Below, in pieces: positions 47,086-56,221 of a DNA stretch of 64,000 nucleotides. Within the stretch, counting starts at the first letter, position 1; the number at the start of each line of letters is the position of its first letter. Below the pieces are notes generated by a model. The model was not told where the DNA came from. It saw only the letters and a program-made list of their open reading frames with translations, and ran no database searches. A program made the position numbers and the translations under genes. The DNA lies in NCBI RefSeq assembly GCF_001580545.1, contig NZ_LRBG01000004.1, positions 186,001-250,000 on the forward strand, read 5' to 3'. The stretch comes from Paraburkholderia monticola. Lineage in GTDB: Bacteria; Pseudomonadota; Gammaproteobacteria; Burkholderiales; Burkholderiaceae.

Positions 47086-49053
47086 TTAACCGACCGTCCC
47101 CTGTCGCAACGCGCGCAGCAAAAAGCGCGCGGGGTCGATGTCCTCGGCAAGGTCGCGTTCGAGCGGCCACGGCTCGCCTTCGATTTGCGATGCAATCAGC
47201 TCGGCACCGAGCGCAGCCCACACCAGCCCGCGAGAACCGTAAGCGAATGCGCCGTACAGACCGTCGACGCGCGGCAGATCGAGCGGCCAGGCGCCGCGCA
47301 GGCGGGCCGCATCGCGCGTGGCGGCGGCTTCGTCGGCGAGCTGGCCGATCATCGGCATGCGGTCCGAGGTCACGCAGCGAAACGCGACGCGCCCGGCAAG
47401 CGAAGTCAGCGGCGTGCCATCGAGTACGCCGGTGAAGCCCGGCAGCATCTGCGCGACGCGCTCGATATTCTCGCGATGACCATCGGCGCGCAGCGACGTG
47501 TCGGGATCGTCGAGTTCATAGGTCGCGCCTGTCAGCGTGACGCCGTTCGCGAGCGGCACCGCGTAGCCTTCGCCGATCACCGGCAAGGCGAGCGGCGCGA
47601 CCGTACCTGGCGGCAGCAGGCTCAGCTGACCGCGGATGCTGCGCGTCGGCGCATGACGCAAGCCGGCGATCTGGGCGGCTTCATGCGCGCCGGCGACGAT
47701 CACGACTGGCGCTCGCGCAACCGGATTGCCCGCGATATCGAAGACGGTCCATTGATCGCCGGAACGTTCGAGCCGCGTGACCTCGACGCCGAAGCGTCGT
47801 TCGAGCAATCCGCCTGCCGATGCAAACTGCGCCGCGCACAGCGAGGCTGGATCGATCCAGCCGCCGTGCGGAAAGAACCAGCCGCCGCGCGTGAGGGGCA
47901 TGCCGGCGAGTTGCGCGGCATCGGCCGCGCTGACTGGCGTGACGTAGTCGGACGGATAGTCGAACGTGGCGATGGCGTCGCCGATCGCGCGCGCTTCGTC
48001 GTCGTCCGCGGCGATCTGCAGCAAGCCGCGATCGCCGCGCGCGAGTTGATGCCCTGCCCGTTCGAGCACGGCCCAACGATTGAGCGCGTAAAGGAAGCCC
48101 GCACGCGTGACGCGCGACGCGACGCTGTCGTCGCGCGAAATCATCGGGTGGAACACGCCGGCTGGATTGCCCGACGCATCCTGTGCAACCGACGCATGCC
48201 GCTCGAGCGACGTCACGCGCCAGCCGCGTGCCGCCAGCCGTTCGATCACGGCGCACCCGGCCAGCCCGGCGCCGATCACGACCGCGTGCCGTTCGTCGTG
48301 CGCGAACGGCACAGGTGGCTCGTAACGGCGCACGCGCCAGCGCGGCGCGAAGCGGCCGACCAGCATCGCGCGTTTCCAGCCGAAGCCGCCGACCTTGCGA
48401 TACTCGAAGCCGCATTGCGTCAATGCGCGTTTGACGTCGCCCGCGCTGCTGTAAGTGGCGAAGGTCGCGCCATCGCCCGCGGCGCGTGCCAACGCCTTGA
48501 AGATCGCCGGGCTCCACAGTTCGGGATTCTTCGCTGGCGCGAAGCCATCCAGATAGAACGCATCGGCACGCAGCCGCAACGTGGGCAGGCTGTCGAGCGC
48601 ATCGGCGAAGATCAGCGTCAGCACGACGCGACCGCCTTCGAATTCGAGCCGGTGCGTGCCGGGCACGAGCATCGGCCAGGCGCTCGCGAGCGTGTCCGCC
48701 AGCTCGGCGATCAGCGGATCGGAGATCGTCTTTGCGTGGACGCGGCGCAGATCGGCCGCGCTAAATGGATGCTTCTCGGTGGACACGAAGTGCAGCCGCT
48801 CGCAGCGTGCCGGATCGGCGCGCCACGCGGCCCACGTGACGAGAAAGTTGATGCCGATGCCAAAGCCGGTTTCGAGCACGGTGAAGAGGCGACGGCTCTG
48901 CCATCGTTCGGGCAACTCGTTGCCATGCAGAAAGACGTGTTGAGCCTGCTCGAGCGCACCGACCGCGCTGTGATAGATGTCGTCGTAGAGCGGCGAAAAG
49001 AGGCTCCCGTTGTCGCGGAAAGCGAGGACGGCGGGGATCAGCGGATCGGTCAT
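47086..49053 (-). CDS. mnmC: Bifunctional tRNA 5-methylaminomethyl-2-thiouridine biosynthesis protein MnmC
   Basis: 655-residue two-domain enzyme. The N-terminal SAM methyltransferase includes FTVLETGFGIGINFLVTW and ADAFYLDGFAPAKNPELW; the C-terminal FAD oxidoreductase begins near residue 265 with VVIGAGLAGCAVIERLAARG. It finishes the wobble uridine modification begun by MnmE-MnmG. ATG 49053 (MTDPLIPAVLAF) gives normal length; an upstream frame extension is not family-like. Its stop codon lies inside the palindrome at the edge of the candidate origin region. Confidence 0.94.
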   Translation of the reverse strand: MTDPLIPAVLAFRDNGSLFSPLYDDIYHSAVGALEQAQHVFLHGNELPERWQSRRLFTVLETGFGIGINFLVTWAAWRADPARCERLHFVSTEKHPFSAADLRRVHAKTISDPLIAELADTLASAWPMLVPGTHRLEFEGGRVVLTLIFADALDSLPTLRLRADAFYLDGFAPAKNPELWSPAIFKALARAAGDGATFATYSSAGDVKRALTQCGFEYRKVGGFGWKRAMLVGRFAPRWRVRRYEPPVPFAHDERHAVVIGAGLAGCAVIERLAARGWRVTSLERHASVAQDASGNPAGVFHPMISRDDSVASRVTRAGFLYALNRWAVLERAGHQLARGDRGLLQIAADDDEARAIGDAIATFDYPSDYVTPVSAADAAQLAGMPLTRGGWFFPHGGWIDPASLCAAQFASAGGLLERRFGVEVTRLERSGDQWTVFDIAGNPVARAPVVIVAGAHEAAQIAGLRHAPTRSIRGQLSLLPPGTVAPLALPVIGEGYAVPLANGVTLTGATYELDDPDTSLRADGHRENIERVAQMLPGFTGVLDGTPLTSLAGRVAFRCVTSDRMPMIGQLADEAAATRDAARLRGAWPLDLPRVDGLYGAFAYGSRGLVWAALGAELIASQIEGEPWPLERDLAEDIDPARFLLRALRQGTVG

Positions 49054-49488
49054 GCGCGATGGAAAAACACGCTCAAAAGGACGCTCGACAGAGCGGGTTC
49101 GATGGTCGGAGTCGGCGCGCGCGGCTCTCGACACGCGGCACACGACCCTTCGAGACACTTTGCTGCGTTGGCAAAAACCAACGCCAAGCCCCGCCAGGAC
49201 TGGGTTTCAGCCCTCGTTTAGGGGGTGCTGAGGGGTGAATTGTCGATTTCCTTGCGAGAACGGCTCGAAAACCGCGAAATTCCTTGAAACCCTTATCCTG
49301 ATTGGGTTTGCGCTGCGCTATCATAGCAAGCGCCGCGAAGGGCGCGGCAGCACGGCCGCCGCACAGTGTTTCGTCCGGCGCGACAGATCTTCAGGATCAG
49401 GGCCGCAGCTGCTCGACGGCGCGGCGCGCGCACTTATAATCGGCGCGGACGCGCTGTTCGTATCAACCTAACTCAGAAAGGAACCTTA
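49054..49488. other. Upstream region of the HU gene
   Basis: 435 bp with no gene. Contains GCGTTGG-N6-CCAACGC (49165-49184) and a GCTATcATAGC dyad at about 49316-49326. The HU promoter lies at 49413-49440. Confidence 0.55.
49413..49440 (+). promoter_or_regulatory. Sigma-70 promoter of the HU gene
   Basis: Perfect -10 TATAAT at 49435-49440, with -35 TCGACG (4 of 6) at 49413-49418 and a 16-base spacer. It lies 49 bases before the ATG. Confidence 0.7.
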
Positions 49489-49767
49489 ATGAACAAACAG
49501 GAACTGATCGACGCTGTCGCAGGACAGACGGGCGCCAGCAAGGCTCAAACCGGTGAAACGCTGGACACGTTGCTTGAAGTAATCAAGAAGTCTGTGTCGA
49601 AGGGTGATGCGGTCCAGTTGATCGGCTTCGGTAGCTTTGGTTCGGGCAAGCGCGCAGCGCGTACGGGTCGCAACCCGAAAACCGGCGAAACTATTAAGAT
49701 TCCGGCTGCCAAGACCGTCAAGTTCACGGCAGGCAAGGCGTTCAAGGACGCAGTCAACAAGCGCTAA
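49489..49767 (+). CDS. hupB: DNA-binding protein HU
   Basis: 92 residues, the standard HU length. [32 protein letters not shown], and the beta-arm [41 protein letters not shown] ribosome site upstream. HU dimers bend and compact DNA and assist DnaA at origins. Preceded by a clear promoter and followed by an intrinsic terminator. Confidence 0.96.
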   Translation: MNKQELIDAVAGQTGASKAQTGETLDTLLEVIKKSVSKGDAVQLIGFGSFGSGKRAARTGRNPKTGETIKIPAAKTVKFTAGKAFKDAVNKR

Positions 49768-49800
49768 GCAGACTACTGCCGGGCAGTTGACACCCGCGAG

Positions 49801-49827
49801 AAACCCGCCAGTGGCGGGTTTTTTTTC
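49801..49827 (+). terminator. Terminator of the HU gene
   Basis: AAACCCGCC (49801-49809), loop AGT, GGCGGGTTT and a T run to 49826. Confidence 0.92.
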
Positions 49828-49865
49828 GTCCATGCGGTGTGCTTCATGCGTCGTGGGCGCTTCGC

Positions 49866-51215
49866 TCAGTCATGACGATGCCCGTCGTCGCCATGGTCAT
49901 GACCATGGCCGCAATGCTCGCAGTCATCGCCGTGCTCGTGATGATGATGGTGGTGATGGCCGTGATCATGATCGTGATCGTCGTCATCGAAGTCCCATGC
50001 CGGGAACGGATCGGGGAACTGCTGCCAGGCTTCTCGGCCGAGCGCGTATTCGTCGTCGGTGAGCAGACAGGCGTCGAACTTCGCGCGCCAGACGGCCGGA
50101 TCAATATCCACGCCGATCAGCACGAACTCCTGACGACGATCGCCGATGCTCATATCGTCCGGCGCACCGTACCAGTCGGCGGCGATTTCGGCGGCCAGCT
50201 CGTCGTCGCCTTCGGGCCATTCGCTGCGATCCTGGGCGGCCCACCACATGCCCGCCGGACCGTGCCGGCACGCGCCACCCGCCTGCGCTAGCGAACCACC
50301 GATATCGTTGCGCGTCGCGAGCCAGAAGAAGCCTTTGCTACGCAGTACGCCCTTCCATTCCTGATGCAGCAACTCCCATAGCCGCTGCGGATGAAACGGC
50401 CGGCGCGCGCGATAGACGAAATGGCCGATGCCGTATTCGTCGGCTTCGCTGTGATGAGTGTGGCCGCGCTGGCCGCCGTGCTCATCCTCATTCTTGTGTT
50501 CGAGCGCCGCGAGCCAGCCCGGCGCGTTCGACGCTTCGTCGAAATCGAAGCGCGCGGTGTTCAGCACCTGGTCGAGCGGCACGTCGGCGAAGCGGCTCAC
50601 GAGCTGCACCGCGCGTGGGTTCAGGCGGGCAAGGATGCCCTGCAAACGTGCGAGCTCGTCAGCGGAGACGAGATCCACTTTGTTGACGACGAGCACGTCA
50701 CAGAACTCGATCTGCTCGATCAGCAATTCGACGATCGTGCGGTCGTCGTCCTCATCGACCGCCATGCCGCGCTCGGCGAGCGCGTCGGCCGACGCGTAGT
50801 CGCGCAGGAAGTTGGACGCATCGACGAGCGTGACCATCGTGTCGAGGCGCGCGAGGTCTGCGAGCGGCGTGTCGTCGTGGTCTTCGAACGTGAAGGTTTC
50901 GGCGATCTGCATCGGCTCGGCGACGCCGCTCGATTCGATCACGAGCGCGTCGAAACGCTTTTCGCTGGCGAGCCGGCGTACTTCATTTTGCAGATCGTCG
51001 CGTACCGTGCAATAGATGCACCCGTTCGTGAGTTCGACGACCTGCTCGGCCGCATTGCGCACGAGCGTTGGGTCGATATCGACGGCGGCAAGATCGCTGA
51101 CGATCGCCGCGACGCGCAAACCGGCGCGATTCGCGAGGATGTGGTTCAGGAGCGTGGTCTTGCCGGCGCCCAGAAAACCGGAGAGCACGGTGACGGGCAA
51201 TAGCGGCTGGTTCAT
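49866..51215 (-). CDS. COG0523/CobW-family GTPase with His-rich C-terminal tail
   Basis: 449 residues. P-loop GFLGAGKTT at 13-21, Walker B-like VIESSGVAEP, NKVD (VNKVDLV) base motif, and a metal site reading GCIYC (C66, C69) where most COG0523 proteins have CxCC. The C-terminal 40 residues are His/Asp/Gly rich (DDHDHDHGHHHHH...HEHGDDCEHCGHGHD) and should bind zinc or nickel. Probable zinc-homeostasis metallochaperone. ATG 51215 (MNQPLLPVTVLSG). Confidence 0.9.
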   Translation of the reverse strand: MNQPLLPVTVLSGFLGAGKTTLLNHILANRAGLRVAAIVSDLAAVDIDPTLVRNAAEQVVELTNGCIYCTVRDDLQNEVRRLASEKRFDALVIESSGVAEPMQIAETFTFEDHDDTPLADLARLDTMVTLVDASNFLRDYASADALAERGMAVDEDDDRTIVELLIEQIEFCDVLVVNKVDLVSADELARLQGILARLNPRAVQLVSRFADVPLDQVLNTARFDFDEASNAPGWLAALEHKNEDEHGGQRGHTHHSEADEYGIGHFVYRARRPFHPQRLWELLHQEWKGVLRSKGFFWLATRNDIGGSLAQAGGACRHGPAGMWWAAQDRSEWPEGDDELAAEIAADWYGAPDDMSIGDRRQEFVLIGVDIDPAVWRAKFDACLLTDDEYALGREAWQQFPDPFPAWDFDDDDHDHDHGHHHHHHHEHGDDCEHCGHGHDHGDDGHRHD

Positions 51216-51372
51216 CGCGGTGCGGGATACGGGAAGATTGGAAGGCGTGTCGGGCGCGGGGCCATATCGCCGGCGGCGCAGCCATGGCGCAGCGCCGGCG
51301 CGGCGGCAGCATGAAGCCGCATTGTGCATCAAAACGGGCGTGGCCCGGGCGAGCGACAGCGTCGGAAAACGC

Positions 51373-51816
51373 CTACTTCGCCGGCATCAGCTTCCAGCTG
51401 CGGAGAATCGCGACGATCTGCTGCGCATACTTGTCCCGCAGCGCCGGCGTCTCGGAATGGTATGCTCCGACCGCCTGCCAGGTATTGCCGTACTTGTTCA
51501 TCTGGCGGCGCAGATGCCATGCCGCGATATAAACGTTCTTGCACGGCTCCATCAGCGTGCCCTGCGAGATCCCATACTGCGCGAGCACCGGTAGATGGAC
51601 TGAATTGATCTGCATCACGCCGTAGTCGGTCGAGCCGTTGGCGTTCTTGTGCTGCGCATCCGGCCGGTTATGCGACTCCTGCCAGGCGATTGCCCGTAAA
51701 ATCAACGGATTGACCTTCTGATACTTCGCCGCTTCGTCGAAGCAATCGGCGCGCGCGGAACCGGCTGCGGTGAGCAGCGCGAGCGTGGCGGCGACGGTGA
51801 GAAGGGGACGTTTCAT
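51373..51816 (-). CDS. Secreted lytic transglycosylase (SLT domain, IagB/VirB1-like)
   Basis: 147 residues. Signal peptide MKRPLLTVAATLALLTAAGSARA, then an SLT domain with the catalytic Glu in IAWQESHN and the YGVMQIN motif. C33 and C92-type cysteines suggest a disulfide. Small SLT enzymes accompany secretion systems by opening the peptidoglycan; it lies beside the gsp cluster but on the opposite strand. Confidence 0.88.
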   Translation of the reverse strand: MKRPLLTVAATLALLTAAGSARADCFDEAAKYQKVNPLILRAIAWQESHNRPDAQHKNANGSTDYGVMQINSVHLPVLAQYGISQGTLMEPCKNVYIAAWHLRRQMNKYGNTWQAVGAYHSETPALRDKYAQQIVAILRSWKLMPAK

Positions 51817-52312
51817 CGGTCAAGATGACTAAATAAAGCCGAGGTAAGAATCGGTAAGACAGTTTGCCGGCTGCGATCCAGCCGCAACAGCAAGCTGGCC
51901 GGGCGTTGTCGGGCATCGGGGAAAACCCGCGTCAGCAAACGCATAACAGCGAGTCGAACGGCTCGTATCATACCGGCAGTCCGATCATCGTCAAGTTGGC
52001 TAACCGACATAAGACGGGATAAACCCGGCTAATGTCGTGCCCGTACGGTGCCGGTTAGCTTTCAATTTAATGACAACATCGCGGTTCTTCAAATGAATCG
52101 CATGCAGTCGCTGTTTTGTTTCAAATCCGACATGAAAAACTGTTACTGTTCGTTTTTTTCGGACGTCGGGGCGCCTGAGCTCAAGGCGAAGTTCGCTTTT
52201 AGGGCCGGCTCACAGACCGAGCGGACGGCGGCTTGCTGCCGGGTCCGCATCGCATGACCGTCGGTGGCAGAGGCTGCCGGCATCGATATCACATCCCATG
52301 AGAAGAAATTGT
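51817..52312. other. Divergent promoter region before gspD
   Basis: 496 bp with no convincing gene. AT-rich between 52055 and 52165 compared with its surroundings, where the gspD promoter probably lies; I see no clear -35/-10 pair. Confidence 0.5.
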
Positions 52313-54697
52313 ATGGCTTTGCGTCGCGTGGCTACGGCGCTGCTGGTGGCTGGACTGATCACCGCGCAGACAGCACAGGCAGAGGTGACACTCAACTTCG
52401 TTAATGCCGACATCGACCAGGTCGCCAAGGCGATCGGCGCCGCAACCGGCAAGACGATCATCGTCGATCCGCGAGTGAAAGGGCAACTGAACCTCGTGTC
52501 CGAAAATGCAGTGCCCGAGGATCAGGCACTCAAAACCTTGCAGTCCGCGCTGCGCATGCAGGGCTTCGCGCTCGTGCAGGACCACGGCGTGCTGAAGGTG
52601 GTGCCCGAGGCCGACGCCAAGCTGCAAGGCGTGCCGACCTACGTGGGCAACGCGCCGACGGCGCGTGGCGATCAGGTCGTCACGCAGGTCTTCACGCTGA
52701 GGAACGAGTCGGCCAACAACCTGCTGCCGGTGCTGCGTCCGCTGATTTCGCCGAACAATACCGTTGCCGCCTACCCCGCGAACAATACGATCGTCGTCAC
52801 CGATTACGCTGACAACGTGCGGCGCATCGCGCAGATCATTTCGGGCATCGACAGCGCGGCGGGCCAGTCGGTCGCGGTGGTGCCGCTGAAGAACGCGAAT
52901 GCGATCGACATCGCGCAGCAGATGAACAAGATGCTGGACCCGGGCTCGATCGGCAGCACGGACGCGACGCTGAAGGTCTCGATTACGTCGGATCCGCGCA
53001 CCAACTCGCTGCTGATCCGCGCATCGAACGCCGCGCGTCTCTCAGCAGCGAGGGAACTCGCGAAACAGCTCGACATGCCGACTACGATGCCGGGCAACAT
53101 CCACGTCGTGCCGCTGCGCAACGCCGATGCGACGAGGCTCGCGAAAACGCTGCGCAGCATGCTCGGCAAGGGCGGCGGCGAAGGCTCGTCGGGCGGCTCG
53201 AACGAGGCGAACTCGTTCAACCAGAACAGCAGCGGCGGCGGCGGTGGCCTGTCGAACAACAGCAGTTCGACGGGTACGTCGGGCACCCCGCCGTTGCCGT
53301 CGGGCGGCCTCGGCGGCAGCTCGATGAGCTCGCCGATGGGCGGCGGCGGTTCGGGCTCGAACGGCAACAGCGGCGGCTTTCTCAGCGGCGACAAGGACAA
53401 GAGCGAGGACCAGGGCGGCGGCATGATCACGGCCGATCCCGCGACCAACTCGCTGATCATTACGGCGCCCGAAGCGACCTACCGCAACTTGCGCGCGGTG
53501 ATCGACCAACTCGATGCGCGTCGCGCGCAGGTGTATATCGAGGCACTGATCGTCGAGCTGAACTCGAATACCAGCGGCAATCTCGGCATTCAGTGGCAGG
53601 TCGCGAACGGTAACCTGTTTGCCGGTACCAACCTGGCGACCGGCTCGGGCAACAGCATCATCAACCTGACGGCCGCGGCGGCCGCGGCCGGCTCGACCGG
53701 CGGTCTCGCGACGGCACTGGGCGCTTCGGGCTTGCAGCAGGGCCTGAACGTCGGCTGGATCCACAACATTTTCGGCGTGCAGGGTCTCGGCGCGCTGCTG
53801 CAGGCGCTGTCCCAGCAGGCCGACGCGAACGTGCTGTCCACGCCGAACCTGATCACGCTCGACAATGAAGAAGCGAAGATCATCGTCGGTACCAACGTGC
53901 CGATCCAGACCGGTTCGTACTCGAACCTGACGAGCGGCACGACGAGCGCGGCGTTCAACACGTTCGACCGTGTCGACATCGGTCTGACGCTGCACGTGAA
54001 GCCGCAGATCACCGACGGCGGCATCCTGAAGCTGCAGCTCTACACGGAAGATTCGGCAATCGTGAACGGCACGAACAACGCGTCGACGAATCCGGCAGGT
54101 CCGGAATTCACGAAGCGTTCGATCCAGTCGACCGTGCTGTGCGATAACGGTGAGATCATCGTGCTTGGCGGCCTGATGCAGGACAACTATCAGGTCAGCA
54201 ACAGCAAGGTGCCGCTGCTCGGCGACATTCCTTGGCTGGGCCAGCTGTTCCGCTCCGAGCAGAAGACGCGCGACAAGACCAACCTGATGGTGTTCCTGCG
54301 TCCGGTCATCCTCAGCGACAGCGGTACCACGCAGGCCGTCACGGCAAACCGCTACGACTACATCCAGGGCGTGCAGGGCGCGTACCGTTCGGATAACCGG
54401 GTGATGCTGGATCACGACGATCCGGTCGTGCCGCCGATGCCAATCGGTCCGAGCCAGGGAGGTGTGCCTGCGATGAACCTGTTCAATCTGGACCAGATGC
54501 GCCGGCAACAGGCGACGCAGTATCAGGCGCCGCAGCAGACTACCGTGCCGCAAACCGTGCAGCCTGCCCAGCAGGTGGTGCCGCAGACCGTGCAACCGGC
54601 CCAGCAGACCGCACCGCAACTGGGGCCGCAACCGGCCGTCGTCAATCCGCCAAGCGGCGGGGTGCCGAGCACCGTGTCGCCGGGAGCGCATCCGTGA
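52313..54697 (+). CDS. gspD: Type II secretion secretin GspD
   Basis: 794 residues from ATG 52313 (MALRRVATALLVAG); ATG 52298 is an alternative with no better ribosome site. Signal peptide ends at AQA. N0 domain VTLNFVNADIDQVAKAIGAATGK, N1-N3 repeats with PLRNADATRLAKTLRSML, then a Gly/Ser/Asn-rich linker of about 85 residues (around 285-370), and the secretin core with NEEAKIIVGTNVPIQTG and VPLLGDIPWLGQLFRSE. The C-terminus holds two copies of QTVQPAQQ. Forms the outer-membrane pore. Confidence 0.96.
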   Translation: MALRRVATALLVAGLITAQTAQAEVTLNFVNADIDQVAKAIGAATGKTIIVDPRVKGQLNLVSENAVPEDQALKTLQSALRMQGFALVQDHGVLKVVPEADAKLQGVPTYVGNAPTARGDQVVTQVFTLRNESANNLLPVLRPLISPNNTVAAYPANNTIVVTDYADNVRRIAQIISGIDSAAGQSVAVVPLKNANAIDIAQQMNKMLDPGSIGSTDATLKVSITSDPRTNSLLIRASNAARLSAARELAKQLDMPTTMPGNIHVVPLRNADATRLAKTLRSMLGKGGGEGSSGGSNEANSFNQNSSGGGGGLSNNSSSTGTSGTPPLPSGGLGGSSMSSPMGGGGSGSNGNSGGFLSGDKDKSEDQGGGMITADPATNSLIITAPEATYRNLRAVIDQLDARRAQVYIEALIVELNSNTSGNLGIQWQVANGNLFAGTNLATGSGNSIINLTAAAAAAGSTGGLATALGASGLQQGLNVGWIHNIFGVQGLGALLQALSQQADANVLSTPNLITLDNEEAKIIVGTNVPIQTGSYSNLTSGTTSAAFNTFDRVDIGLTLHVKPQITDGGILKLQLYTEDSAIVNGTNNASTNPAGPEFTKRSIQSTVLCDNGEIIVLGGLMQDNYQVSNSKVPLLGDIPWLGQLFRSEQKTRDKTNLMVFLRPVILSDSGTTQAVTANRYDYIQGVQGAYRSDNRVMLDHDDPVVPPMPIGPSQGGVPAMNLFNLDQMRRQQATQYQAPQQTTVPQTVQPAQQVVPQTVQPAQQTAPQLGPQPAVVNPPSGGVPSTVSPGAHP

Positions 54698-56217
54698 CGC
54701 CGACGCCCGCGCAAACCGCGCCATCGCAACGTCCGCAGAACGGTGACGCCGCCGCCGGCGAGCGCGCGGCGCCCTCGCCGCTCGCGGCCCGGCTCGTGCC
54801 GTATGGTTTTGCGCGCAGCGGCCAGATTCTGGTTGCGCATCAGCATGCCGATACGCTCGAAGTCTGGATCAGCGAACGCACCAGCGATGCCGCGCTCGCC
54901 GAAGTCGCGCGCAATTACGGCGCGGTGTCGGTCGTGCGCGTGCCGGCCGACGAGCTCGCGCAGGCGATCAATCAGGCATATGCGCGTCAGGACGGCAGCG
55001 CCGCGCAGGTGGTCGGCGAAGTGGAAGGTGAAGTCGATCTGTCGCGTCTGATGCAGGACATCCCCGAGGTCGAGGATCTGCTCGAATCGGAAGACGACGC
55101 GCCGATCATTCGCATGATCAACGCGCTGCTGACGCAAGCGGCGCGCGAGCAGGCATCGGATATCCACATCGAGCCGTTCGAGAATGCGTCCGTGGTGCGC
55201 TTTCGCGTCGACGGCACGCTGCGTGACGTGGTGCGGCCGAAAAAAGCGCTGCATGGCGCGCTGATTTCGCGCATCAAGATCATGGCGCAGCTCGACATCG
55301 CGGAGAAACGTTTGCCCCAGGACGGTCGCATCACGCTGCGCGTCGGCGGTCGCCCGGTCGACGTGCGCGTATCGACGCTGCCGACCGGCCACGGCGAGCG
55401 CGCGGTGCTGCGTCTGCTCGAAAAAGACGCGACGCGACTCAATCTGGAAGCGCTCGGCATGGCGTCCGACACGCTCGTCCAGTTCGACAAGCTGATCGGC
55501 AAGCCGCACGGCATCGTGCTCGTAACGGGCCCGACCGGCTCCGGCAAGACCACGACGCTGTACGCGTCGATGTCGCGACTCGAGACGGCGACCACCAACA
55601 TCATGACGGTGGAAGACCCGATCGAATACGATCTGTCCGGCATCGGCCAGACCCAGGTCAACGAGCGGATCGGCATGAGCTTCGCGCGTGCGTTGCGCTC
55701 GATTCTGCGTCAGGATCCGGACATCATCATGATCGGTGAAATCCGCGACCTCGAAACCGCGCAGATCGCGGTGCAGGCATCGCTGACCGGCCACCTGGTG
55801 CTCGCGACGCTGCACACGAACGACGCCGCATCGGCCGTCACGCGTCTGACTGACATGGGCGTCGAACCGTATCTGCTGGCGTCGTCGCTGCTCGGCGTGC
55901 TGGCCCAGCGGCTCGTGCGGCGTCTGTGCCCGGTATGTCGCGAAGAACGCACCGAAGAGGATGGCAGCAAGCGCTGGCATCCGGTCGGCTGCGAGCGTTG
56001 CGGCCAATCCGGTTACGCGGGACGGCGCGGCGTCTACGAACTGCTGCTGATCGACGAAAATATCCGCTCGCTGATCCACCGCAACGCGGCCGATGCCGAA
56101 ATTCTCGAAACGGGCCGCGCGCAGGGCATGCGCACGCTGCGCGAGGATTCGGAGCGCTGGCTCGACTCGGGACTGACGTCGCTCGAAGAAGTGATTCGCG
56201 TGACGGGCGGAGCATAA
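54694..56217 (+). CDS. gspE: Type II secretion ATPase GspE
   Basis: 507 residues, GTG start overlapping the gspD stop (GTGA). Walker A GPTGSGKT at about 279-286, Walker B DIIMIGEIRDLETA, His box GHLVLATLHTNDA, and a zinc motif CPVCREE...CERC near 405-430. Cytoplasmic hexamer that drives pseudopilus assembly through GspF and GspL. Confidence 0.96.
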   Translation: MTPTPAQTAPSQRPQNGDAAAGERAAPSPLAARLVPYGFARSGQILVAHQHADTLEVWISERTSDAALAEVARNYGAVSVVRVPADELAQAINQAYARQDGSAAQVVGEVEGEVDLSRLMQDIPEVEDLLESEDDAPIIRMINALLTQAAREQASDIHIEPFENASVVRFRVDGTLRDVVRPKKALHGALISRIKIMAQLDIAEKRLPQDGRITLRVGGRPVDVRVSTLPTGHGERAVLRLLEKDATRLNLEALGMASDTLVQFDKLIGKPHGIVLVTGPTGSGKTTTLYASMSRLETATTNIMTVEDPIEYDLSGIGQTQVNERIGMSFARALRSILRQDPDIIMIGEIRDLETAQIAVQASLTGHLVLATLHTNDAASAVTRLTDMGVEPYLLASSLLGVLAQRLVRRLCPVCREERTEEDGSKRWHPVGCERCGQSGYAGRRGVYELLLIDENIRSLIHRNAADAEILETGRAQGMRTLREDSERWLDSGLTSLEEVIRVTGGA

Positions 56218-56221
56218 GCGC

